From Lentinus brumalis (lineage: Eukaryota; Basidiomycota; Agaricomycetes; Polyporales; Polyporaceae), in assembly GCA_001792895.1 (NCBI GenBank), contig MARA01000002.1:124001-188000 (forward strand): a stretch of DNA of 64,000 bases, written 5' to 3'. Below the pieces are notes generated by a model. That model searched no databases. It worked only from the letters and a program-made list of their open reading frames with translations, and had not been told where the DNA came from. The position numbers and the translations under genes were made by a program. How positions within the stretch are numbered: position 1 is the stretch's first letter; every line of letters starts with the position of its first letter. Positions 42,682-53,499 of this stretch are shown here, piece after piece.

Positions 42682-43452
42682 GGATGGGTATGGTTCCGAG
42701 TCTCCAGATGCGGGGTAATAGTGCCAAGGGATGTGTCGGCTTCAGTAATACGATCGCCACCGGAGTCAATGCAGTAAGCCAAGAAGAACAAGCAAAGGCG
42801 AGGGCGTATATACCGACGCCCGAGGTTGGATTGGCAGGGAGGCCGAGTAGCCGACGGAGATGGGTAAGAGTAGCCGGTCTCGTCCCAGGCGGCGAGGCGT
42901 GCAGCTGGTGTCACTTTACAAGCCGCGGTCTCCTATTCGCCGTTTGGGAGGCGACGTTTGGGCAGGCGGGAATAGGGCGAGAAGCGGGTGGTACGACGGC
43001 CGCGTTGGGGTTTGTGGCGGCGCGTCCATCGGTGGGACGACTCCCGGTGCGCGCGACTTTGCTCTCGTGCTCCCATCCGCCACACGCCCGCCGCGACGTG
43101 CGACTCACGACGGAATCGGGTCCTCCGCCGCTCCTTGTCTCCTGACCTGCATGTGCGTTCCGTCCCGTCGACGGCCGCCATACCCGTTCTCTTACACTCC
43201 GTACCTCCCCGGATCATGAGAATAGACGGCTGCTTGCTTGCTGTACATGGTATGAATGTTCGACAGGCTGTGACCAGTTTACAGTTGGTGGCCGTTCATC
43301 CAGGTACGCATCTCTTGGCGTGCATTATTATTCACGAAGGGGCTGCAGCACACACTGCAGCCGTAGGGATAGGGCCACGTGTACGAACGCAATGTCACTG
43401 AGCTAGTCTCGACTGCACCTGCGATCCCTCCTCGTCCTGCCGCCAAAGCTCG
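42682..43452. other. Divergent promoter region, pantothenate kinase and BTB gene 4
   Basis: About 770 bp between two ATGs on opposite strands. It holds the minus-strand TATATA near 42807. Open frames across 42303-43145 are GC-rich and Arg/Gly rich, with no family resemblance. Confidence 0.5.
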
Positions 43453-44533
43453 ATGTCAACAGAGTCGCATGATCCAACAAAAGACACGGACTTGTGGCTG
43501 GAGGACGGCAACGTCGTTATCGTAGCCCAGGACGCCGCCTTCCGCGTTCATCGCGGCCTGCTCTCCCGCCACTCCGAGGTATTCGGTGGGCTCTTCGCCC
43601 TTGCGCAGCCCGATGCCCAAGATGCAGTCGAGCTCTGCGACGGATGCCCAGTCGTGCGCATTCCGGACTCTGCCCACGATTTCAGACATCTTCTGCATGC
43701 GTTGTACGATGGGTTGAGGTGAGTCTTTGTTCCGTACCTTGGCTGCCCCGACAGCAATCTCACGTGCGGACCGCACTTTCAGTTCTACGGAGTCCGTGGA
43801 AGAGCCTACGAAGTTCAGTATGTACGCAGCACTCGCCCGTCTGGGCGACAAGTACGGGCTTCCCCACATCTTCACCGCCGCAATCAAGTGGCTGAGCACC
43901 ATCTTCACCGACAAATACACTGCATGGCACGACCTGTGGACCGAGCACGGGAACACGATCCAAATCATGACCGACCGCGGTGTCAACCCGTTCGAAGCTG
44001 CCAACCTCTTCCGCATCACAGGGCAGGAGCGGATGCGCCCCACCGCACTCTTCATGTGCTCCCAACTCGACGTCCCCGTTCTCCTCGAGGGGCTCCCGCG
44101 CGCAGACGGACTCGTAGAAGTGCTGTCGAGGGACGATCTGCAGCGCTGCCTCGAAGCACGCATCCGTTTCACGGCAGAGATGACCACTTTCCTGCACGTA
44201 TTCTACTTCGTGAACACGGCCAGGTCCGCCACGTCTTGTCCCCGCCTCGGCAGTTGCGCCCTAGCGTTCGCTCCGGAGCGGGAGGCCCATCGCTCCTATA
44301 CGCTCGGCGCGAACAAGAGCTACTACCAGAATCCGTTCAAAATCAGCATCTCGATGTGTTGGAAGATCACCGAGGACAAGTGCCTCTCGGGAGCACTGTG
44401 CGAGTTGTGCGCCTCCCACCTGTTGGAGATTGCGCGAGATCTTGCGAAGTCTCACTGGGACGCACTTCCTGGGATCATGGGTCTAGAGGATTGTAACTAC
44501 AGTTGGGAGAAGGCACCTGTCGGTGTATCGTAG
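43453..44533 (+). CDS. BTB/POZ domain protein 4
   Basis: 338 residues in exons 43453-43718 and 43783-44533; the 64-nt intron is GTGAGT to TTTCAG, phase 2, after LYDGLR. BTB core (about residues 12-110): LWLEDGNVVIVAQDAAFRVH, SRHSEVFGGLF, DSAHDFRHLLHALYDG. The second exon has SMYAALARLGDKYGLPHIF, RADGLVEVLSRDDLQRCLEA and a terminal CELC. Compared with gene 1 it has a longer middle segment (AFAPEREAHRSYTLGANKSY). The short N-terminus lacks the basic segment of genes 2 and 3. Role unknown. Confidence 0.85.
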
Positions 44534-45047
44534 TCGGGCTCGAGTCTCAGTGATGTTGGAATGATACCCTGGCCCTTCCAAGTATTGCCTTTCCAATCCG
44601 ACATATAGGAAGCTATCGTGCCGCCATACGTAAGGTTTGCTCGACGATGGTGATGGCACTGGCGGGCTGAGTACCACTCACGAAATGATAAGACCCACTT
44701 CATCCGCGATCCGGCATGAGGGGTATACCGAGGCCCGGGCCTCCTGCAGCGTACATTTGACTCAATAGCAAACTACTTCGAAACAAATTCGATCGCACCG
44801 CATCCGCCCACTACCACACTACGCATGTAATATGTGCACCGAACCAGCGACCCACAAAACTACGCACACGCGCGATACAGGACGAATCGGCGAACGAGGC
44901 GGAACATATACGTACAGAAAGCATACAGGGACTTCAAAACAGCGCGCAGAATTCCAGGGGCCGACGCTTTCCACTATTCCATCACGAGACTGAAGATCCA
45001 AGGTATGTAGCGAAGGAAGGACAATATCAATAATTAGGTCTTAGGGA
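44534..45047. other. Intergenic region between convergent BTB gene 4 and chitin synthase
   Basis: About 510 bp between two stops; probably only 3' untranslated sequence. Confidence 0.5.
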
Positions 45048-48000
45048 TCAGAAACCGATGAGACGGAGGAGGAGGTAGATAGTAGAACCGAGGAACCGAA
45101 TGGCGGACAGACCAGCCCTGTATCGCGGAAAATATGAGCTTTCAGTCATCAGACAGAGGCAACCGGCGCGGGACTCACAAGCAGTAGAAGAGGAAAGTGA
45201 GGTAGGGGTTGAAGTTCGCGTCCTTCGTTGACGTCACATGGTCGTTGACCCACTTCGTGAACGCGGTGGACGTGAAGACGAGGATCATGATGATGTTCGT
45301 CCCGACCCATGCGAGGACGACGTTCGTCCGGCTGTTGCGGTCGTGGTCGGCCTGCTTCGTCGCCGCGTCACGGTGCTCCTTCTCTTCGGCGGGCTTGAAC
45401 GAGAGCGCGGTGCGGGACGCGGCCCAGACCTGGTCGACGTCCTCGCGAGCGGTCGGAAGCTCGACTTCCATCAGCTCCTTGCCGTCCTCGCCCTTCACCT
45501 TCTTGGCGCCGCCGAGGTCCTTAGACGAGCCGTTGTCACCCTTGGTACCCCAAGTGACATCGTGCAAGTTGCACATGGCGTACATCACTGTGATCAGACA
45601 GTCAGCGAAGCACTGCACCTGCCACCGGCGCTATACGTACTAAGGATGTTGACATCTGATGAGCGGATCGGAGGTCAGTACGTGACATAGATGAGACTAG
45701 TGAAGAACACGTACAGCTAGGCAGCCAGAACATGTACTGAATGAACGAGGTGAACATGTGCCAGGGCTCAAAGTGCATGAAGGAGCCGATGAAGTAGAGT
45801 CCGTATGTTGCAGCTAGCGAGATGACGATATCGCGGAAGGTCGCATTGGTCTCCACCAGGCTTTCATGCACTCGTCAGTAGGAATCTCGTATAATATGAT
45901 CAATTACTTACTTCGGGAAGTCTTTCCAGCCTTCAACAGTGTGGGGAACGGCCAGGTAGACAGTGTAGCCAGCGCACCAGAGCGTGATGATGTTGCAGAA
46001 CCCGAAAAGAACGATACATATCGAGTACGTCCACTTCGAACCCTGCGGCCGGTTTCCGAGCGAACAAACCAAGATGATGAAAATAAGACCGAGATAAAGC
46101 TTGAGGAACACCTCGAAGACTTCTGGACCAGCGCCATCGGCGAGGAAGTTGAAAGCATCCTGCTTGCCGGAGGTTGCTGAGGAGACGAGCTGACATGAAA
46201 GATCCATCAGTGGCTCACAAAAGAAGCAGATACGCAAGGACTCACGAAGAAGAATGCAAGGTAGAAATTGGCGAGGGAAGTCCAGGTAAAGAATAGCTGG
46301 ATAGCATTGTAGATGAACTCGATCTGGAGGATGATCTTGCGGAAGAAGCCTTGACCAGACGTCCAGATGCGGAACCAGAACACGGTGGCATGCACGGAAG
46401 CGAAGAGGGAACCGTTCAACCAGCGACGACGTTGTGAGATGAACTCGGGAACCTGGAGATCGGCATTAGTTCGGGCCAGAAAGGCATTGCATGGAAGCAA
46501 ACCGTAGTAGGCACATCAGTTGCGGCCTTTGCGCTCTTGACGTACTGGAGTCTACGCGAGAGTGTCAGTTCAGGTCGTAAAAAGACATGCAGGAAAGCTT
46601 ACCGCCAGGCCTCACGCTTCTTGGTGACGATCTCGAAGCAGAGAATACGATCCTCAGCGAGGTACATGTTACGCTCTACCAGCATGCAGCAATCAATATG
46701 GGCACGGTGATGAGTGATTGATTGTATGCGTACCGAAAAGCCCGGCCTCGCTGCTTCCGCCGTGCATATCCTCTCCCTTGAAGTAAGACGCAAGGGGACC
46801 TTTGCCGTCGGGGCCGTTCTGAAGCGCCTTGTAGCGATAGGCGCTGAAGGCACCTGGTAGCACGGAGATGTAACCGAAGACACTTTCCAGTGGCTTGTCG
46901 AGAATGTTAGACATCTTGTACTACAGTCCGACGAGACGATTTAGCCCTCAGTTCCACGCAAAGATGGTGGCCAGTATCGCACCTCGAAGTTCTGCGAAGC
47001 CGCGAGGGGACTCTTGAGCAGCAGGGAGCATGCCTTGCCGGTGTCTACACAGATCCTGCAAGGAACGGTCAACGAACAGCTCTCAACGCGGAGATGTCCA
47101 GTAAGCACGTACTCTCCGCATGCGCCGCCAACACCCGAGTGCTTGTCGAAGCCTTTTACACGCTGTCAACATGCTGCTGGAGATTTCACCTCAATGAAGC
47201 TCACATTTCCAGAGTTCATAGATCGACGTTCCGGTCGGCTTCGTTCCGACATCGAGCAGGATGCAGACTATGTGGTGAGTGAGCTAGATGCCTGAAACGC
47301 CACAGCACCAAGCAACTAACCGTTGGGTTGGATCAGAGGGCCGAACGCGTTGAAGAACCAACGGTGACTGATGGCGCCATGAGCACGGTCTCCGCTGCGA
47401 AGATTCAACATCACCAACCTGTTCAGCTTCTTCTTGTTCTGTTCCTTCAAGCAGAAGATGACCTGCACAGGGCAAGCACCCTGCGAAACCTCACCACGGT
47501 CCGTGACGACCACGTTGGTAGTATACCTAGCGAGGTGTCAGATAGTGCCAGAGAAGACCAAAAGCGTGTGGCCGGACTCACTCGAAGATGTGCGCAGTCA
47601 CGTCCTTGCCACCAATCGAGTCCTTGGCGATACCCTCTTGGTAGCACCCCATCTGCGGACGCTTTCATGAGCGGAACATCGATATGAAGCGTGCCAATGG
47701 ATACGTACGAGAGTGAGCACTTGGAGAGTGCGCTTGTTGACCTTGTTCCGTCCATCGGACACGACGCAAACGACGACCTTCTTCCATCCGTCCGGACCCC
47801 ACATCTTCGACTTGGTCCGGCTGCACAGATGCGCGATGTTCTTGAGGACGCTAGAATGACACCTTGCATTGAGCCAACGGCTCCCGCCACATGCAAGAAG
47901 AATGATGCACGAACGCGTTCATAGTGCGGCAGAAGAGCACCTCATCCTCATTGTACATCGTCATTACGATGAACAGCTCCGTGCGGCGGCCCATGAGGTA

Positions 48001-48516
48001 GGGGCGGAGCGTGTACTTCTGGCGCATGAACTCGTCCGGGTCGCACGTCGCGGCCGTGTAGCGCAGCTTGGTCATTTCCTCCGTCTTGTCCATGCTCTTC
48101 GGGACGATGTGCGTCGGGACGTCCATGTCGAGCACGAGATTGCCCTGCTGCAGCTCGACCTGGCGCACCGAACGCCGCTTCATGAGCTTCTCGCGCGCGA
48201 CGGAGTAGCCGGAGTTCTGGTGCATCGGGCCCGGCCGTTGCTGGGGTGGGTAGTTGCCAGCGGGGTTCTGGTACGGCATGGTGGGCATGGGGGGGACGTT
48301 CATGTCGTAGGGGTTGAGGTGCGCCTGGGAGCCGGCATACTCGCTCTGATAGGACTTCGTCTCCCAGTTCGACTGGTTGTCAAAAGAGTAGTCGTGCTGC
48401 TGCTGGTGCTGGGGTACGGGGTGCTGGCCAGGGATGGCATAGTTGGGAGCGGCGTTCGCGGGTGGGTAGTCGGGGAACGAGTTCGCATAGTGATCCTGTT
48501 GCTGATGATAAGCCAT
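45048..48516 (-). CDS. Chitin synthase (division 1, class III-like)
   Basis: 872 residues in 16 exons, all phase-consistent: 48516-47915, 47850-47709, 47652-47582, 47526-47321, 47267-47205, 47152-47113, 47055-46983, 46920-46734, 46675-46603, 46551-46515, 46452-46246, 46189-45912, 45860-45715, 45655-45641, 45587-45179 and 45117-45048. It polymerises UDP-GlcNAc into chitin at the plasma membrane. A Gln/Pro/Tyr-rich cytosolic N-terminus leads to [63 protein letters not shown] and the catalytic QRRRW signature. Several transmembrane segments follow ([44 protein letters not shown]). Exon 14 is only 15 nt. The gene is divergent from casein kinase I across 2.3 kb. Class assignment is by eye. Confidence 0.93.
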
Positions 48517-50461
48517 GGCTGGGATTTGTTGGGGCTGGGGCCTGGAGGGAGAGTGTACCCGATGATTCGGGGAAAGAGTGTATCTCTGAAGGAGTGACTG
48601 TCTGCTCTGCACACGGAACCGCCAGGGAACGCAGAGAGAGACGAGGCCCGGGGCAGGAGGTGGGAGATGGAGGGAGAGGGAGAGCTGGGCTGTGAACGGA
48701 AGATCGTTCAGTTGCACGGCACCTTTCTTGCCACGGCCGTCTGTAGCCGCTCGCATCTTGGCCATCACCGCAACCCCGGCACCAGGGACATCTCTTTTCA
48801 GCCGTGTATCTCGAGCTCAAACACCCATGTTCTGTGCCATCTGAGCTCGTACAGTAGCTACTGACAGTACGAGCGAGGCAGAACCTCTCTCTATACCCAA
48901 GCCCTAAGAGAACGCGTGGTTGCAGTAAGTCTGCACTACTACGCAGCGCCCGTTGCTATGCACACGGACTAGCCAGTTACACCTGCAAAACGTTCTACTA
49001 GTGGCAACCCGAGTGGCCGTCGCTGCTTGCTCCCATTGGATGGAGCGCCGCATCTCCATCATGTATACCGTAACCTTCGGTCAAACTCCCCCGCATTTCG
49101 TGCGCACCAGGTGTACCAGTACACTCACGAGAAATCCAGCAGTTATAACAACTTGAGGAAACCAACGCGCGACGGTGCACTACTAGTACTGGCAGTGCAT
49201 GAGACACAGACGATACGTGTTGCATTCGTTTGGAAGCATCGAGCGGTAGATTGACGCAACGTGGACAAGGAGTACAAGGGAACATTGCGACGGACATGGG
49301 AACTTCTACGTACCCACCCCTCCATAGGCATCATGTTGTGCAAGGTTGCCATCTGTTTGTAGTGCGATGAGGTACGTTGTAATAAGACGCTATCATTCCA
49401 TGTATCATTGTGAACAATGGATGGCATCGAGACAGAAGACGAGACAAGGAACGGCTGCTTGGGACGCTTCCCTGACTCGTTCGCGGACCTGTTCACCAAC
49501 GCAACTCAACGCAGCTGTAACCGGGCAAGTCGGCGAGTGGTGGGCCTTGTATCACCGGATCGCCAGGGTCAAGCGAATGACATCAGAGCCGATGCGACTG
49601 AATGGTGACGCATATGAGAGCCTCAGGTCAAGCAGGAAACGCGGCGACTGAGTACGCTATTTGAGTACACCAGTCAAGTCCTGGTGTTGGGACGATGACG
49701 TCGATAGCTGAGAGAGATGAATATGAGGGGAAGGACGAGATAGATTGCTCACGTACGGTGACGAGGAATGGGTCCACAAGCCGGGATCATGAGGCCTCCA
49801 GGGCTCCGGATGTAGCTTCACAGCCCTCGCTGCGGTGCGCTGACGGCCGTCAGCCGGCCGGAGGACAGAAGCACGCGGGGGACGGATTCTTCGCCGGGAG
49901 AAGCTCGGTCACAATTGGGTTGCGCGGCACGCAACGTGCGGCTTGCAGATGCTTGTCAAGCAGGGTCGGAGGCACATAGCGGACGTACCACGGCAATGGA
50001 AAATAGGTGACAGCAAAGTCTACGGACCTCCGAGGTGGGGCTGGACAGCGAGCCGGTTGGCCCAGCGAGACGATTGCTGGCCATAGGAGACGCTGGGCGA
50101 AGCCTGGACATTTCTGGCGACCGCAGGGATGGCCACGCAGTCAACCACACAGAGAGCTGGATGCTGGAGAGCAAGCAGAGGCTGCAGCTGAGCACGATGT
50201 GCGACAGGACGACCGCGGTGAAGGTGAAACGGACGTGGAGGACGAAGGAGAAGCGATCGATGAGATGGTGGCGTGGTTGCTGGGCGCCTGCGTCCAACAG
50301 GCAATGTTCCCACGGGGCGCCCGCCACCTGGGCAGTCGCTCTCCTCTGTTCTTTCTCCTGCCCTTGTACTCGCCCCCCTCCTCCCTCCATATATACGTCT
50401 CTGTCCCCCTGCTTCCCCTTCCTCGACATCTCCCCGTCTCCCTCTCTTCGCAATATCTCTG
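48517..50461. other. Long intergenic region between chitin synthase and casein kinase I
   Basis: About 1.9 kb, no supported gene. The right part (about 50335-50460) is strongly C/T-rich on the plus strand and contains TATATA near 50390, typical of a highly expressed fungal promoter with a CT-rich start region. Confidence 0.5.
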
Positions 50462-50803
50462 GTAAGTCGCTTTCTCCATCGTCTGGTGCCCGTCAGCCAT
50501 GTCCCGCCCACCCCGTCCCGGCCTCGCGGCTGCCTCCCCCCGCATGCCCCAGCCGGCCACGCCACAGCACGTAAAGATCCCTGCAACCCTCTGAGCACGG
50601 CTAGACATCCTTTGCGGTCTCTCCTCGTAGGCGGCTGCGCCGATGCTGTGCCCGGCGTTCCCAGGATATCCTGCTTTTCAACTCGCCCTCACCCCAGCCC
50701 TCACCCTCCTACCCTCTTAATCCCCACCCACTTCCATTCCCTTCCTCCCTCTCTCTTCCCCGTCTCTCTAGAGTTAATTGTACTTACCTCTCCTCGTCTC
50801 CAG
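50462..50803 (+). other. Probable 5' UTR intron of the casein kinase I gene
   Basis: CTCTG/GTAAGTCGC at 50461-50462 is a near-perfect donor, and CTCCTCGTCTCCAG ending at 50803 is a strong acceptor 36 nt before the ATG. No coding frame crosses it. Long leader introns are common in highly expressed fungal genes. Confidence 0.55.
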
Positions 50804-50839
50804 AATCTCACAATCCCTCAACCTCTGATCTGAATATCG

Positions 50840-52110
50840 ATGGCCGACTCCTCTTCGCACCGCCTCGACCTCCGTGTTGGTGGAAAGTACAGGTTGGGCA
50901 AGAAGATCGGCTCGGGCTCCTTCGGTGCGTCGCCCCACTCGGCGATGAAGCGGCCCATTTATTGACGCATATGTTCGCAGGTGACATCTACCTCGGGATC
51001 AACATCATCTCCGGTGAGGAAGTCGCCATCAAGCTTGAGTCCGTCAAGGCCAAGCACCCCCAGCTCGAGTACGAGTCCAAAGTCTACAAGACTCTCGCTG
51101 GTGGTGTTGGTGTCCCCTTTGTCCGTTGGTTCGGGACAGAGTGCGACTACAATGCCATGGTGATCGACCTCCTCGGCCCTTCGCTCGAGGATTTGTTCAA
51201 CTTCTGCCACCGCAAGTTCAGTCTCAAGACTGTCCTCCTCCTGGCAGATCAACTGGTATGTAGTCTGTCTTGAGCACTGTCGGTGCTACTTGGCGGCTTA
51301 TCGGATGGTTGGACGCCACGTCACTGCAGATCTCCCGCATCGAGTACATCCATTCTCGCAACTTCATCCACCGTGACATCAAGCCCGATAACTTCCTCAT
51401 GGGCATCGGAAAGCGTGGAAACCAGGTCAACGTCATCGACTTCGGTCTGGCGAAGAAGTACAGGGACCCCAAGACCCACCTTCACATCCCCTACAGGGAG
51501 AACAAGAACCTGACGGGTACCGCTCGCTACACATCCATCAACACCCACCTGGGCGTTGAGCAGGCCCGTCGGGATGATCTGGAGTCCCTTGCTTACGTCC
51601 TCATGTATTTCCTCCGCGGCTCCCTCCCTTGGCAGGGTCTCAAGGCTGCGACCAAGAAGCAGAAGTACGACCGCATCATGGAGAAGAAGATGACCACCCC
51701 CACTGATCTCCTGTGCCGGGGTTTCCCCAACGAGTTCGGCATCTTCTTGAACTACACCCGCGCTCTCCGCTTCGACGACAAGCCGGACTACTCCTACCTG
51801 CGCAAGCTCTTCCGCGACCTCTTCGTCCGTGAGGGCTACCAGTACGACTATGTCTTCGACTGGAGCATGCAGCGTGCCATGGATGAGGGCGCCGGCTCTA
51901 GCAACAAGGCCACTGCTGGCAGGCGCAAGGTCCTCCAGGAAGGCGAGGACGACAGAGGCAACGACAGGATGTGAGTCCCAGGCGCAACCTAAGGTTCGCC
52001 CCATTTTACTTACTCGCTCCAGGCTGCGCTCCCACACTCGTCAACAGCAGGCTGCTGCCGGTGCTGTCGGCCAGCGTTCCATGCCCCGTCGCGGTGAAGA
52101 CAACTGGTAA
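50840..52110 (+). CDS. Casein kinase I (CK1 delta/epsilon, Hrr25/Hhp1-like)
   Basis: 362 residues in four exons: 50840-50924, 50981-51255, 51330-51970 and 52023-52110. A Ser/Thr kinase covering about residues 13-285: [13 protein letters not shown] (Gly loop), EVAIKLES (catalytic Lys), [19 protein letters not shown] (catalytic loop), [12 protein letters not shown] (DFG) and the CK1-specific [14 protein letters not shown] and [14 protein letters not shown] in place of APE. The short tail ([20 protein letters not shown]) lacks a prenylation motif, which argues against the Yck1/2 type. Members act in DNA repair, vesicle traffic, ribosome maturation and clock regulation. The start matches the family's N-terminus [19 protein letters not shown]. 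Confidence 0.95.
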
Positions 52111-53499
52111 ACGCTTCCCTCTCGCATAATGGGGGAGCTGCGGTTACAGCACGTCCGGGTCCGGCCGAGCATGGGGGTGGAGGGCAGATGCATGGGAGCG
52201 CTCGGTATAGGTTTGATCGCCTTCGGTATGGATGCCTCGGATGTCGGATGTGTTATCGGTTAGCCGCGTCGCTCGCGGTCGGGAGGGTGGATGATGTGCA
52301 GGTTGTGGGAGTACGCTGTGGGAGGAAGGCGTGCAGGCGGCGGATGGACGTACGCGTCAGCCCCGGATTCAGATCGCCTCCAGCAGCTGGACGGTCGTTG
52401 CTGGCGCTCCAAATTTTTGCGGTCCGCACCCTCGCCTCTCGCCGAACGGACCGATCTCTCGCACTCTCGCGAACTACGGACAGGGTGCTCGCCTCAAGAG
52501 CTTGCATCCGCACACCCTCCCCCAAGCTGTCAAGTTTCTATCTCGTACGGACGCTGTTTCTTTTCAAGCCTCCTCTTCGGCGGCCTGCTGAGGCCGCCAC
52601 AGGATGGCCGCCTCATCCCCCTCGCATGATATTATTCCCCTTGCGCCGTACTTTGTGATGATTGCCCCCTTGACTCCATCATGACCACCTTCTACCCCCA
52701 CAGTACACGCATCATCACGTCTTCATGACTCACTGTATATCTTCCAGTTTCCCTTCATTCCTCCTAATACGCCCACTGTACGCTACGTGCGTCATCCTCT
52801 CGTTCCTTTGTGCCGTCTTCTTTCCTCTCGTCTCGTATCTCGTTTATTGTCTCGTCATCACGGTGCTGGATTCCTATTGCTTCCTCTCTCCTCCACCTCT
52901 TCGAAGACTGACCCAGGACATTGGTCGGTCTCGTCGAGGGCGCGCTGGAGAGAGAGGGCGCCGCGTCTGGTCCGGGTGGGAGTAGCCGGTGTTGGTGGGG
53001 CGGAAGGTGGCAGGCGATAGCTGGCAGCGGTTGTCAACGTGGAGAGCACGCCAAGTTCTCCGCGGAGGCGGACCGAGTCGGTGGGTCGTGGTTGGTCGCG
53101 ACAGGCGGCGTAGACGGAAGAGAAGGCGAGGTCGTTGACCAGGCGCGGTATCATCGTTGTATTCATTATTGTGCACACACACATCATCACCAAATCACAC
53201 ATTCCCCGAGATTAAATATCCCTCGCACATGCGCTGTGAAGCATATCGCAATACCGTGGTTTCCCAATAGTCAGCAAGCCTACAGCAAGAGTTCATAAGC
53301 CTCTGCTGCTGGAGGCCCGGCAAGCACGAATATATCTGAGGAACTCAGATTGCGAGGCGTTGAGTAGAACGCGACGTGCTGTGCCAGCGAGCCACGTGGA
53401 GCAGTGCGAGTCGCGATGATGTGGGCGCCGGACTGAACCAGCAAAGTACACACCCTCCACGTCGTGCTGCCCGGCTCGCCCTTCTTCTCTGCTTCACGA
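52111..53499. other. Intergenic region between casein kinase I and coatomer gamma
   Basis: About 1.4 kb. The left part is the kinase 3' region and is T/C-rich around 52700-52900. No supported gene. Confidence 0.5.

Noticed and set aside
42303..43145. 280-residue plus-strand ORF between pantothenate kinase and BTB gene 4
   Set aside because: It overlaps pantothenate kinase exons 1-2 antisense, is Arg/Gly biased and shows no family resemblance.
51321..52037. 238-residue minus-strand ORF opposite casein kinase I
   Set aside because: It is the mirror of highly conserved kinase codons. The sense exons account for the sequence fully.
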